A stretch of 64,000 nucleotides of DNA, taken from NCBI GenBank assembly GCA_902465155.1, contig CABQLY010000004.1:1-64000 (forward strand), in the 5' to 3' direction. Position 1 is the first letter of the stretch. Each line of letters begins with the position of its first letter. The notes below the pieces were generated by a model. The model had not been told where the DNA came from, ran no database searches, and worked only from the letters and a program-made list of their open reading frames with translations. The DNA comes from an uncultured Oscillospiraceae bacterium. Lineage in GTDB: Bacteria > Bacillota > Clostridia > Oscillospirales > Acutalibacteraceae. A program made the translations under genes and the position numbers. Below, piece by piece: positions 26,185-35,120 of the stretch.

Positions 26185-26706
26185 CTATATAATGTCGCAA
26201 TAAGAAATTACCTGCTGCAGCGTTGCGCTGCCAAGGTCGGTTATTAGCCCCTGCTCGCCGTTGCCGGCGGCAGCAAGCGCCCCGTTTTCTAAAACCGAAA
26301 ACGCCCACGGCACCCCGGCTATCGGCTCAAAATAATGGTACTTTTCGGTGCCGGTTTTGCCCACAAACAGGTAGCTTTGGCCAATTTTTAAACTTTGCTT
26401 ACCCGTAAGGTAGGCGTAGCCCATAGAGGTGTAATTGCGGCCTTTATACACCTTTTGTACATTCATGGTGTACAGCACGCCGCCGTTTTCAACATCGGCT
26501 TTAATAATGCTGCCGGTTATAACGGTATCGGCCGCGGTTACAAGCTGCTCTAAGCTGTACTGCTGCACCGGTGCCAACGGCACGGAAGAAACGGGCTGCG
26601 AGCTGCTGCCGGTGCTTTGCGCGCTTTTTGGCAAAAAGAAAATTGCCGCAAAAGCCCCGGCCGCCGCTAACAACACAACTACCACGGTTAAAATTAGTTT
26701 TTTCAT
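26185..26706 (-). CDS. Exported/membrane-anchored protein of unknown function
   Basis: A 173-aa protein I do not recognise firmly. Residues 5-26 are a hydrophobic segment (signal anchor; no lipobox Cys), followed by a Ser/Gln-rich linker to about residue 50. The rest looks like a small beta barrel: LVTAADTVITGSI, VQKVYKG, and LKIGQSYLFVG resemble the OB-fold, TIMP/netrin-like exported proteins common in Firmicutes and Actinobacteria. No catalytic residues stand out. It has its own terminator at 26111-26145. Upstream (26707-26860) is AT-rich sequence with repeated AAGCTTTTAAGC-type words (about 26770-26805) and no second gene. Confidence 0.7.
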   Translation of the reverse strand: MKKLILTVVVVLLAAAGAFAAIFFLPKSAQSTGSSSQPVSSVPLAPVQQYSLEQLVTAADTVITGSIIKADVENGGVLYTMNVQKVYKGRNYTSMGYAYLTGKQSLKIGQSYLFVGKTGTEKYHYFEPIAGVPWAFSVLENGALAAAGNGEQGLITDLGSATLQQVISYCDII

Positions 26707-26860
26707 AATATCACCCGGATTTTTGGTTTTTGTTTGGCGGCAACAGCAAAAGCACCGCCAAAATTAAAAGCTTAAAAGCAAGCTAAAGCTTTAGGCTTAA
26801 AAGCTTGGCCCCAAGCAGCCCAAATTTAAAGCATTAAATTTGTTTTTTTACGCCGTTTGC

Positions 26861-26892
26861 TAAAAAAGCGCGGTGACCTACGCCACCGCGCT
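26861..26892 (-). terminator. Terminator of secG
   Basis: On the minus strand AGCGCGGTG (26884-26892) pairs with CACCGCGCT (26867-26875), loop GCGTAGGT, followed by TTTTTTA: a typical intrinsic terminator 12 bp after the secG stop. Confidence 0.9.
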
Positions 26893-26903
26893 AAAAATTA
26901 AGC

Positions 26904-27152
26904 TTATTTTTTTAATGCAATAAAGTTTGCGGCAATTGCCAGCACAAAAAAGGCAATTACTAAAATTTTGGTCCACCGAGCCAACATGGCGTCTACCGTA
27001 CGGGCCTTGTTTTTGGAAAGAAAAGTATCGGCCCCGCCGGAAATAGCACCATTAATACCGGAACGGTGACCCTGCTGCAAAATAATTGCAAAAACGCTTA
27101 CAACCGAAAGCAACAAAATAATGCTGCCAATAATATACTCTAAAACCTGCAT
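26904..27152 (-). CDS. secG: Preprotein translocase subunit SecG
   Basis: Small membrane subunit (82 aa) of the SecYEG channel. Two transmembrane helices (about residues 4-26 and 58-78) flank the conserved loop FAIILQQGHRSGINGAISGGADTFLSKNKART. ATG 27152 is preceded by GGAGGA; earlier in-frame ATGs lie within or upstream of that site. It is a single-gene unit with its own promoter and terminator; the frequent neighbours rnr and smpB are absent here. Confidence 0.94.
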   Translation of the reverse strand: MQVLEYIIGSIILLLSVVSVFAIILQQGHRSGINGAISGGADTFLSKNKARTVDAMLARWTKILVIAFFVLAIAANFIALKK

Positions 27153-27204
27153 TTTAAAATCCTCCATTAACGGCACAAGGCCAAAAATCCAATATAGCTT
27201 TAAT

Positions 27205-27233
27205 ATTCTACCATAACACAGGCGGTTTTGCAA
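27205..27233 (-). promoter_or_regulatory. Promoter of secG
   Basis: On the minus strand TTGCAA (27228-27233) and TAGAAT (27205-27210) are separated by 17 bp. The start of transcription would be about 45 bp before the secG ATG. Confidence 0.8.
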
Positions 27234-27416
27234 GTGTTTTTAAAAATTTTTTTGCAGTATTATTGTTGGCCCATTGAACCGGCGAAAGGCCCGGGGCCCT
27301 ATTGCCGCTTTTAACAACAACCTTGGCAACGGTTGTAGGGCGCCATTAAGCTGTTATTTAAATGCCCTTGGCCGCTCTTGGCGGCGCTTTTGGCATTTTA
27401 ACGGCGCAACAAGCTG

Positions 27417-28997
27417 CTATTTACCAACACTATCGGCAATTTTTTTAAAAATTTGCGCGGCAACGGCCGTGTTGGCGCTTTTATTTTCTAAAAACACCGT
27501 TACGGCGTACTTTGGGCTTTCCTGCGGAAAAAAGCCGCAAAACCAAGAATGCTCAACCTCGGCCCCGTTTACCACCCTGCCGGTTTGGGCCGTAGCGGTT
27601 TTACCACAGGCGCCGCCGGTTAAAGGCAAGGCTGCCTTGCCCGTTCCGTTTTTTAAAACGCCGGCCAAAAAGCCTTTTAGCTGCCCGGCAGTGCCGCTGC
27701 TAAAAACAACATTTTTAAGTCCGGCACTTTCGGCCCGGTAGCCTTGGGCGGTGCGGGTACCTTCTACCAGGCTGGGCGTTACATACCACCCGCCGTTTGC
27801 CACGGCGGCGTAAAGGTTGGTTAGCGCCAGCGGGGTAAGCAGCAGCTCCCCCTGCCCAATGGCAAAATTGGCAAGCGCCGCCTTAGAGGTTAGGGTTGCC
27901 GGGGTTGGCAAGCTGCCGGCGGCAGCCGTAATGCCGTTTGCCAAGGCCCTTTGGGAACCAAGCCCCAAGGCTAGGCTTAAATTTAAATATTCCTGCCCCG
28001 GCAGCTGTGCGGCGGCGTTGTAAAAATAAGTGTTGCAGGATTGCTCTAAAGCGGTTGCCAGCGTTACCTGCCCGTGCCCGGCGTGGCGGTGGCAGTAAAA
28101 CCGGCGGCCGGCAATTTCGCAGCTGCCGGTGCAGTTGTAAGTAAAATTGCCTTTTCCGTTTTCCAGCAGGGCAGCGGCAATAAGCGGTTTAAAGGCCGAG
28201 CCAACATTGTACCTTGAAAGGCAGCGGTTTAAAAACGGGGCGTTCGGCGACTTTAAATAATCCCCCAAATTTTGGGGGTCAAAGCCCGGCCGGCTCAGCA
28301 TGGCCCTAATTTTTCCGGTTTGCACCTCGGTAACCACTACACCGCCGGTTTTAAGCCCCTCGCAGCTTTCAAAAACCGCTTTTTGCAGGTCTAAATCTAC
28401 CGTTAAATAAACCGCACCGCCGCTGCGGCCGGTTTTTAAAGTTGGCTCTGCCCCCAGCAGGTAATTTCCGGCTGCGTCTACCGCAAAGCAAAGGGTTGTT
28501 TTGGCAGTGCTTTGCAGCACGCTGTTGTAAGCCAGCTCTAACCCGTAAACCCCCTGCCCCTCGCCGTTTACATAGCCCAAAAGGTGCTCTAACCCGTAGG
28601 GGGCCTGCGCCCGGTTTACCACCGGCGTGCAATAAACCCCTTTTTGGTTTATTTTATTTTCCTGCAGCAGCACAAACGGCAGGTTGTTGTTTAACCTTTG
28701 CAGCGCCTGCTGCAGGGTGCTGCCGCTGCAAAGGTTTTGAACGGCTTGCAGGCTTTGGGGGCAGGGCAAAAAAACGCAGGCCTGCTGCTTTTTGGTGTAA
28801 ACCGGGCGGCCTTTGCAATCGTAAATTAATCCGCGGCCGCTTTCTACCTCTACCGAAACGGTATTTTGCAGCGCGGCGGCCGGCAAAACCGTACTGCCAA
28901 CACAAATAAGCCTTAAAACGCAGCAAAAAGACAACACCGCCACAAAAACGCAGCAGCAAACGCTTCGTACCCAAAAGCTGTTCTCTTGCTTTAACAT
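27417..28997 (-). CDS. Class B penicillin-binding protein (transpeptidase)
   Basis: Peptidoglycan cross-linking enzyme with a single N-terminal transmembrane segment (about residues 10-35) and 526 aa. The early RGLIYDCKGRPVY is the class B PBP linker motif (usually RG.I.DR.G). Catalytic motifs: SAFKP (SxxK, with the acylated Ser), SCNTYF (SxN), and GKTATAQTG, where the usual KTG triad reads KTA. There is no PASTA domain. The size and overall layout resemble the PbpA/SpoVD-like proteins of Clostridia. ATG 28997 follows AGGGGGA. It is flanked by mutS2 upstream and the secG promoter region downstream (27234-27416, no gene visible). A role in sporulation or elongation cannot be told from the sequence. 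Confidence 0.88.
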   Translation of the reverse strand: MLKQENSFWVRSVCCCVFVAVLSFCCVLRLICVGSTVLPAAALQNTVSVEVESGRGLIYDCKGRPVYTKKQQACVFLPCPQSLQAVQNLCSGSTLQQALQRLNNNLPFVLLQENKINQKGVYCTPVVNRAQAPYGLEHLLGYVNGEGQGVYGLELAYNSVLQSTAKTTLCFAVDAAGNYLLGAEPTLKTGRSGGAVYLTVDLDLQKAVFESCEGLKTGGVVVTEVQTGKIRAMLSRPGFDPQNLGDYLKSPNAPFLNRCLSRYNVGSAFKPLIAAALLENGKGNFTYNCTGSCEIAGRRFYCHRHAGHGQVTLATALEQSCNTYFYNAAAQLPGQEYLNLSLALGLGSQRALANGITAAAGSLPTPATLTSKAALANFAIGQGELLLTPLALTNLYAAVANGGWYVTPSLVEGTRTAQGYRAESAGLKNVVFSSGTAGQLKGFLAGVLKNGTGKAALPLTGGACGKTATAQTGRVVNGAEVEHSWFCGFFPQESPKYAVTVFLENKSANTAVAAQIFKKIADSVGK

Positions 28998-29091
28998 TAA
29001 AATTCCCCCTTGCAAAGCCGGCGACCCTTGGCAAAACCGTTTTACCAGGGCTTTCGCTTTTTAGCATTTGCAAAAGGGGAATTTTTAAACA

Positions 29092-29175
29092 TAACACCGC
29101 GAAAATTAAATGTAACACCGCAAAAATTTAAACATGGCACCAAAAAAATTTAAACAAGGTACCGCAAAAAATAAG
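29092..29175. repeat. Four tandem 21-22-bp repeats between mutS2 and the PBP gene
   Basis: Units start at about 29092, 29113, 29135 and 29157. Typical unit: TAACACCGCAAAAATTTAAA plus two bases. Units 1 and 2 are the closest pair; unit 4 is degenerate. The array runs into the last bases before the mutS2 stop codon. Confidence 0.75.
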
Positions 29176-29177
29176 CG

Positions 29178-31580
29178 TTATTTTAGCTCTACAACCGTAA
29201 CGCCGTCCTCCCCCTCGCCAAAAACGCCGGGGCGGCTGCTTTGCACGCTGGGGTGCCGCCTTAGGTGCGCCCGAACAGCCTTTTTTAAAACGCCGGTACC
29301 CTTACCGTGAATAATGTATGCCGTTTGAACACCGGCCAGCACCGCCTCATCTAAAAAGCGGTCTACCTCTAACAGGCCTTCATCGCTGGCAAAGCCCCGA
29401 ATATCCAGCTCGCGCTTTTGCTCCCTTTGCGAGGGCTTTAAGCCCTTGGCGCTAACCTTGCGGGTGCGCGGCTGCGCGGCTTTAATTTGCTTTTCGGTGC
29501 TTAGCATAACGCTTTGCACCGGCACCTTTGTTTTTAAAAAGCCGTCGGCCACAAACACAAACGCGCCGTCGCTGCTTAGGCGTTCTACCACAGCGTTGGT
29601 ACTAAAATCCTTTACAACAACCCTATCCCCAATTTGCAGCGGGCGGGGCAGCCGGTAATTGGCAAAATCGTTGGTTTTGGGTTGCTCGGCGCTGTCGGCC
29701 TTGCCCTCCATTTCCCGTAAAGTGCTTTTGGCAAGGGTGCGTGCCTTTAAAACCAACTGCTGATTATTCTGCTTGGTTTGCTGTTTTTTCAGCTCCTCCA
29801 TTTCGTTAAGCAGCTGGTTAGAGCGGTTGCGGGCGTATTCTATCATATCGTTTGCCTGCTGCCGCGCTTTTTCAATAATCTTTTGTTTTTCTTTATTGAT
29901 TTCCTCCAACCGCTGGCCGGCCGATTTTTTGCTTTGCTCTAAGCTGCTGCGCAGCCGCACCGCTTCCGAGCGCTCCTTTTCGGCCTCAATATGCGCCTGC
30001 TCCAGCTGGCCAACCATCTCCTCAAACCGGTGATTTTCGGCCGAAACCAGTTCCCCCGCTTTTTGCACAATGCGGGCCGGCAGGCCCAGCTTTTCCGAAA
30101 TAGCAAAGGCGTTAGAGCGCCCCGGAATACCAATTAACAGCCGGTAGGTTGGCTTTAGCGTTTGCACATTAAATTCGCAGCTGGCGTTTTCTACCCCCGG
30201 CGTTTCAAAGGCGTAGCTTTTTAGCTCAGAATAGTGCGTAGTGGCAACAACGGTAACGCCGGCATTTTTTAGCTCGTTTAAAATGGCAATGCTTAAAGCG
30301 GCGCCCTCTACCGGGTCGGTGCCGGAGCAAAGCTCATCAAACAACACTAAGGTGCCGGGCCCGGCCATTTTTAAAATGTGAATAATATTATTCATGTGGG
30401 AGGAAAAGGTAGAAAGCGATTGCTCAATGCTTTGCTCATCGCCAATATCGGCAAAAACGCCGCCAAACACAGCAATTTGGCTGTTATCATCCGCCGGGAT
30501 CATTAACCCGCAGCAGGCCATTAGCGTTAACAGCCCAACCAGCTTTAGGGTAACGGTTTTACCGCCGGTGTTTGGGCCGGTAATAACCAGCGTGGTGTAA
30601 TTTTGCCCCAGCTTTAGGCTAACAGGCACAACCGTTTTGGCCGAAATTAGCGGGTGCCGGGCGCGCTTTAGCTCTACCACACCGTTGCTGTTTAACACGG
30701 GCATAGAGGCCCGCATACTGTAAGCCAGCTCGGCCTTGGCAAAGCAGGCGTCTATTGTCGTTATTGCCGCAAACGAGGTTTTAGCCCCCGCCGCAAACTG
30801 CGCCGCCTCGGCGGAAAGCTCGGCCAAAATGCGCTCTACTTCCTCCTTTTCCTTTAACCGCAGCACGCGAATTTCGTTATTAATTTCTACAATTGGCATT
30901 GGCTCTACAAACAAGGTAGCGCCGGAGCCGGAGGTGTCGTGCACCAAACCGGGCAGCTGGCTGCGCTGTTCGGCCTTTACGGGAACCACATAGCGCCCTT
31001 GGCGCTGGGTAACAATAGCCTCCTGCAAAACCGAGGCGTAAGCGCTGCTTTTAATAATTTTATCCAGCCGGCTGCGAACATTCATGCCGGCCTGGTTTAA
31101 TTTGCGCCGCAGGTCGGAAAGCAAGGGGGAGGCGTTATCGTTCATCTCCTCCTCGCTTTTAATGCAAAAAAATATTTTATCCTCAAAATACTTATTCGGG
31201 CTTAAAATTTCAAACCACTCGTCTAAAGAGGTTTTTTCGGCCCCGGCGTTTTCGCGCCACGCTTTTAAAAGGCGAATCACCCGAAACAGCTCGCCAATTT
31301 TAAGCAGCTGGCCCATGTTTAAAACGCCGCCGGCCTGCGCCACGGTTAAAAAGCCGTTAACATTTTCGGCCGAGCCAAAGCTTGGCGTGCCGTACTGCGC
31401 GGCCAAGCGGTAAGCGTCGCCGGTTTGGTGCAGCAATTGCTGCACCCGCTGCAGCTCAAACACCGGCTGAAGGTTTAAAACATCCTGCTTGGTTTGCGCC
31501 AACGCCGCTTTTTGCGCCAGCAGCTGCAAAACCTTATCCAGCTCCAGCGTGCGGCAGTATTTAAGATCATTCATCATCAT
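29178..31580 (-). CDS. mutS2: Endonuclease MutS2
   Basis: MutS-family ATPase/nuclease (about 800 aa) lacking the mismatch-recognition domain; implicated in suppressing recombination and in rescuing collided ribosomes in Bacillus. The clamp/lever core precedes the ATPase with GPNTGGKTVTLK, FADIGDEQSIEQSLSTFSSH and LFDELCSGTDPVEGAAL. A long coiled coil (about 520-620) and a KOW-like segment lead to the C-terminal Smr nuclease domain with ELDIRGF and IHGKGTGVL. Three consecutive ATG codons (31580, 31577, 31574) overlap the recO end; which is used is unclear. Confidence 0.95.
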   Translation of the reverse strand: MMMNDLKYCRTLELDKVLQLLAQKAALAQTKQDVLNLQPVFELQRVQQLLHQTGDAYRLAAQYGTPSFGSAENVNGFLTVAQAGGVLNMGQLLKIGELFRVIRLLKAWRENAGAEKTSLDEWFEILSPNKYFEDKIFFCIKSEEEMNDNASPLLSDLRRKLNQAGMNVRSRLDKIIKSSAYASVLQEAIVTQRQGRYVVPVKAEQRSQLPGLVHDTSGSGATLFVEPMPIVEINNEIRVLRLKEKEEVERILAELSAEAAQFAAGAKTSFAAITTIDACFAKAELAYSMRASMPVLNSNGVVELKRARHPLISAKTVVPVSLKLGQNYTTLVITGPNTGGKTVTLKLVGLLTLMACCGLMIPADDNSQIAVFGGVFADIGDEQSIEQSLSTFSSHMNNIIHILKMAGPGTLVLFDELCSGTDPVEGAALSIAILNELKNAGVTVVATTHYSELKSYAFETPGVENASCEFNVQTLKPTYRLLIGIPGRSNAFAISEKLGLPARIVQKAGELVSAENHRFEEMVGQLEQAHIEAEKERSEAVRLRSSLEQSKKSAGQRLEEINKEKQKIIEKARQQANDMIEYARNRSNQLLNEMEELKKQQTKQNNQQLVLKARTLAKSTLREMEGKADSAEQPKTNDFANYRLPRPLQIGDRVVVKDFSTNAVVERLSSDGAFVFVADGFLKTKVPVQSVMLSTEKQIKAAQPRTRKVSAKGLKPSQREQKRELDIRGFASDEGLLEVDRFLDEAVLAGVQTAYIIHGKGTGVLKKAVRAHLRRHPSVQSSRPGVFGEGEDGVTVVELK

Positions 31581-32352
31581 TATTCCTATTATTCTCCTGC
31601 TTCATACAAATCGAACGGTAAAACTCCAGCGTTTTATAATGGCTTTCGGTTTGGGTTGAAAGGTACTTTTCGCAACAATCGGAGAGCAATTTTAAATCGG
31701 CCGGCGGCACGGTAAACGAAAATATTTTTTGAAACGGGGCGTACAAAATGTGCCGCATGGCGCAAAGCACCGTATTATTTAAATTGGCCCCAAAACCGCC
31801 GTTGCCCCGCCGGCAGCCGCCGCAAAAAAGGCACCCCTCTTTGTAATCAAAATAAAAACGGTCGTCCTGCTCCCTTTGGCAAACGCTGCAGCCCAAAAGG
31901 TCCGGCATATAGCCGGCCTCGGCCGCAAAGCGCAGCTCGTAAACCGATTTTATAAGCTCAAACGGGCGTTTGTGGTGCATAACCAAAAACAGCGCGTTTA
32001 ACAGCAGCCGCAAAAAAACGGCATTGTGCTGCCCCTCCGGCACCTGGCGCAGGGCCAGCTCACAAAAATACTGCGCTAAGGCAAGCCCCTCCAGGTCGTA
32101 GCGCAGCTCAAAAAAAAGGTCGATCACAACAGCGTCGGTAACCTTATATGTATCCTTAGCTTTGTACAAGGTAAAGGTGCAGTAGCTTAGCAGCGAGGTT
32201 GCCGCCGCATTTTTGCTTTTAATGCGGCGCGCCCCGTCTGCAAACGCGCGAATCAAGCCGTTTTCGGCCGTTAAAATTGCCAATAGCTTGTCATTTTCCC
32301 CCACCGGCGTTTCCCGTATTACCAGGCCGGGGGTTACTATTTTTGTTTTCAA
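31567..32352 (-). CDS. recO: DNA repair protein RecO
   Basis: RecO (261 aa) loads RecA on SSB-coated DNA with RecR. The N-terminal OB domain begins TPGLVIRETPVGENDKLLAILT; the C-terminal half holds a four-Cys zinc site, CSVC ... CLFCGGC. The start is TTG 32352, nine bases after GGGG. It overlaps the end of the small yqzL gene upstream in another frame and the start of mutS2 downstream, so three genes are coupled by overlap. Confidence 0.93.
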   Translation of the reverse strand: MKTKIVTPGLVIRETPVGENDKLLAILTAENGLIRAFADGARRIKSKNAAATSLLSYCTFTLYKAKDTYKVTDAVVIDLFFELRYDLEGLALAQYFCELALRQVPEGQHNAVFLRLLLNALFLVMHHKRPFELIKSVYELRFAAEAGYMPDLLGCSVCQREQDDRFYFDYKEGCLFCGGCRRGNGGFGANLNNTVLCAMRHILYAPFQKIFSFTVPPADLKLLSDCCEKYLSTQTESHYKTLEFYRSICMKQENNRNNDDE

Positions 32353-32449
32353 CGCTGTTTTCCCCGTTTCCGGCCTTGGTTTTGTAGGCTAAATAATCGG
32401 CAATGCTGCCGGTAGAATAAAAATTGCTCCAAAGCTCCTGTTCTTTCAT
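32291..32449 (-). CDS. yqzL: YqzL family small protein
   Basis: A 52-aa reading frame, ATG at 32449, TGA at 32291. Its first 22 residues, MKEQELWSNFYSTGSIADYL.., match the YqzL pattern (W..F..TGSI..YL.YK), a tiny protein of unknown function found between era and recO in Firmicutes. GGGG lies eight bases upstream. The last 20 codons (Asn/Gly/Pro-rich) overlap the start of recO in a different frame, so the tail may have no own function. Family and position agree, which makes the call firm despite its size. Confidence 0.82.
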   Translation of the reverse strand: MKEQELWSNFYSTGSIADYLAYKTKAGNGENSVENKNSNPRPGNTGNAGGGK

Positions 32450-32657
32450 AACGCTGCCCCTTTTGTAAAAGCTTGCCGCCGGAAACCTCCGGCTTTAACA
32501 ATAGCCTTTGCAAAAAAAGCAAGGTTATTAACGGTAATTTATTGTAAATTTTTAAAAAAATTACAGCAGCGCCGGCCGCTGCGGCACCCTTTGCTATTGC
32601 GGCTTTTACCGCCGTTTAGGCTTTAAAGCCGCGGCAAAAAAGCCCGCACCAAAGCGG

Positions 32658-33596
32658 TTATTGGTCTAACCCCAGGCTGTGAATGGCGCCGGCGCGGTTG
32701 CGCCAATCCTCCTTAACCTTTACCCAAAGCTGCAAGTTGGTTTTGCAGCCAAAAAAGCGTTCAATATCCTGCCGGGCGTGCGACCCTATTTTTTTCAGCA
32801 TACTGCCGCCCTTGCCAATAATAATGCCCTTGTGGCTTTCTTTTTCGCAGTAAACCGTTGCGCCAACCTCCAGCACCGGCTCGCCGGCGGCGTTATCCCG
32901 CTCGTAAAACTGCTCAATTTCAACGGCAATGCCGTGCGGCACCTCGTTGCTAAGCAGACGCAGCAGCTTTTCACGAATAATTTCCGCAATCATAGTTTTA
33001 TCCGGCTGGTCGGTTACAACATCCCCGGTAAAATAGTGTACCGAGTTTTTAGCAAACCTACTAAGCTCGGCTAAAAGCTCCTCCAGCCCGCTGCCGTTTT
33101 TGGCCGAAACCGGAACCACCGCCGCAAAGCTAAACGCCGCCGTGTAGGCCGAAATAATTGGCAGCAGCGCGTCCTTTTGCGGTAAAAGGTCAATTTTATT
33201 TAACGCTAAAACCGTTGGCAGCTGCCGGCGGGAAAGCTCCTTCATTAGCTCCAGCTCGGCCGGCGGCAGGGCGTTTTCGTTCAGCTTAAAGCGCGGCGCG
33301 CAATCTACCACCAAAACGGCGGCTTCAACATCCGAAAGGCCGCTGCCAACCGCGCGGATCATTTGCTTGCCCAGCTCGTTACGCGCTTTGTGAAACCCCG
33401 GGGTATCTACAAAAACAAATTGCTCGGCCCCGCGGTTGCACACCCCCAAAATTTTGTTGCGGGTTGTTTGCGGCTTGTTAGAAACAATTGCAACCTTTTG
33501 CCCAACCGCCCGGTTAACTAACGAGGATTTTCCCACATTCGGGCGGCCAACTACGGCAATAAAGGCAGATTTTGTTTGTACATTGCTTTGGCTCAT
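32658..33596 (-). CDS. era: GTPase Era
   Basis: Ribosome-assembly GTPase (312 aa) that binds the 3' end of 16S rRNA. G-domain motifs: GRPNVGKSSL (G1, about residues 17-26), the TT switch in KPQTTRNKI, DTPGFH (G3), NKIDL (G4) and SAKNG (G5). The C-terminal KH domain contains IIGKGGSMLKKIGSHARQDIE. It starts two bases after ybeY ends. The region 32450-32657 between era and yqzL shows no further gene; dgkA and cdd, which often flank era, are missing here. Confidence 0.96.
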   Translation of the reverse strand: MSQSNVQTKSAFIAVVGRPNVGKSSLVNRAVGQKVAIVSNKPQTTRNKILGVCNRGAEQFVFVDTPGFHKARNELGKQMIRAVGSGLSDVEAAVLVVDCAPRFKLNENALPPAELELMKELSRRQLPTVLALNKIDLLPQKDALLPIISAYTAAFSFAAVVPVSAKNGSGLEELLAELSRFAKNSVHYFTGDVVTDQPDKTMIAEIIREKLLRLLSNEVPHGIAVEIEQFYERDNAAGEPVLEVGATVYCEKESHKGIIIGKGGSMLKKIGSHARQDIERFFGCKTNLQLWVKVKEDWRNRAGAIHSLGLDQ

Positions 33597-33598
33597 TC

Positions 33599-34102
33599 TT
33601 AAACCTCGTAGGTGTCGCTGTCGGCGCTGCGTACAACGCCCAAGCGGTTTAAAACATCCTCTTCCTTTTCCCGCATACGCATTTCCTCCAGCCCGCCGTT
33701 TACATGGTCGTAGCCTAATAAATGCAGCATGGAATGTACGGTTAAAAAGGCAATCTCCCGCTGAAGGGAATGTTCGTAAAGCTTGGCCTGTTTTACGGCG
33801 TGATCTACCGAAATCACAATATCGCCCAGCATTTTTGCGCCGTTTTCGGGGTTAATATCGTACACGCCGTTTTCCCCTAACGGGAAGGAGAGCACATCGG
33901 TAGCTTTATCAATGCCGCGGTGTTCTAAATTCAGCTTATGTATTTCGGCGTCGTCTACAAAGGTTACATTTACCTCGGCCGGAAACTCAAAATTTTCGGT
34001 AATCAGCACGGCCGTGCAGGCGCGCCGAACCAGCAGGCGAATACCCGACGGCAGCTTGCCGCTTTCTTGCTTTTCGGTAATAATTACTTTTGTTTTGGTC
34101 AC
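33599..34102 (-). CDS. ybeY: Endoribonuclease YbeY
   Basis: Metal-dependent RNase for rRNA maturation and ribosome quality control (167 aa). The zinc-binding signature HSMLHLLGYDH (HxxxHxxGxDH) is complete, and the preceding family segments INKLNLEHRGIDKATDVLSFP are clear. Start GTG 34102 follows GGAGGAAG and overlaps the phoH stop. As in most bacteria it lies between phoH and era; yqfF and dgkA are not in the run. Confidence 0.95.
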   Translation of the reverse strand: MTKTKVIITEKQESGKLPSGIRLLVRRACTAVLITENFEFPAEVNVTFVDDAEIHKLNLEHRGIDKATDVLSFPLGENGVYDINPENGAKMLGDIVISVDHAVKQAKLYEHSLQREIAFLTVHSMLHLLGYDHVNGGLEEMRMREKEEDVLNRLGVVRSADSDTYEV

Positions 34103-35070
34103 TTCAACTTCCTCCTGTTTTCCTCTTGCTTTTCGTAAGCCTTAATAATTTCCATTACCAGCTTGTGGCGCACAACATCCCGCCCCGAAAGCTTAATAAC
34201 GGCAATATCCTCTACATTTTTTAAAACGGTCATGGCGTCCCGCAGGCCGGAACGCTTACCGTCCGGCAAATCAATTTGGGTAATATCCCCGGTTACTACG
34301 GCCTTTGAGTTAAAGCCCAGCCGGGTTAAAAACATTTTCATTTGCTCGCAGGTGGTGTTTTGCGCTTCGTCTAAAATAATAAAGCTGTCATCCAGCGTGC
34401 GGCCGCGCATATAGGCCAGCGGGGCTACTTCAATATCCCCCCGCTCGTGGTAGCGGTTAAAGGCCTCGGCCCCCAGCATATCAAACAGCGCGTCGTAAAG
34501 CGGGCGCAGGTAAGGGTCTACCTTTTGCTGCAAATCGCCGGGTAAAAAGCCCAGCTTTTCGCCGGCCTCTACCGCCGGGCGAGTTAAAATAATGCGGCTA
34601 ACCTGCTTGGCCCGAAAGGCCTGTACCGCCATAGCAACCGCCAGGTAGGTTTTGCCGGTTCCCGCCGGGCCAACCCCAACCGTAATGGTATTTTGCTCAA
34701 TTGCCTGCAGGTACTTGCGCTGGCCCAGCGTTTTGGGCTTAACCGGCTTGCCCTTAGCGGTAATGCAAACGCAGTCGGCGTCGGTTAATTCGCGAATTCC
34801 TTCATCGCGCCCGTCGTTAATCAGCGAAAAAACATAGTGCAGGTTTTGGTCGGTAATCATCTCGCCCTTTTCAATTAAAGCAATTAGCCCGTGAATGGCC
34901 CGCACCGCGGCCGAAACCCCCTCGGGCTCGCCGCGCACGGTAATGCTGCTGTCGTGCGTTAAAATAGTTACCCCGTATTCCCGCTCAATTGCCCGTGCGT
35001 TACAGTCCAGGTTGCCAAAAAGGGTAATAATCTGTTCAACTCGGTCAATGTTAACGGTTTGTTCCAGCAT
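34099..35070 (-). CDS. phoH: PhoH-like ATPase
   Basis: Cytoplasmic P-loop ATPase (323 aa) of the PhoH/YbeZ family, thought to work with YbeY in RNA metabolism. A KH-like N-terminal part (GVTILTHDSSITVRGEPEGV) precedes the ATPase domain with Walker A GPAGTGKTYLAVA, Walker B FIILDEAQNTT and the sensor-like VVTGDITQIDLP. The stop overlaps the ybeY start by 4 bp; 50 bp separate it from yqfD. Confidence 0.94.
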   Translation of the reverse strand: MLEQTVNIDRVEQIITLFGNLDCNARAIEREYGVTILTHDSSITVRGEPEGVSAAVRAIHGLIALIEKGEMITDQNLHYVFSLINDGRDEGIRELTDADCVCITAKGKPVKPKTLGQRKYLQAIEQNTITVGVGPAGTGKTYLAVAMAVQAFRAKQVSRIILTRPAVEAGEKLGFLPGDLQQKVDPYLRPLYDALFDMLGAEAFNRYHERGDIEVAPLAYMRGRTLDDSFIILDEAQNTTCEQMKMFLTRLGFNSKAVVTGDITQIDLPDGKRSGLRDAMTVLKNVEDIAVIKLSGRDVVRHKLVMEIIKAYEKQEENRRKLK

Positions 35071-35120
35071 AGAGTGCCCCCATCTTCGTTATTATTTATC
35101 AATTATAGCACTTTATCTCA

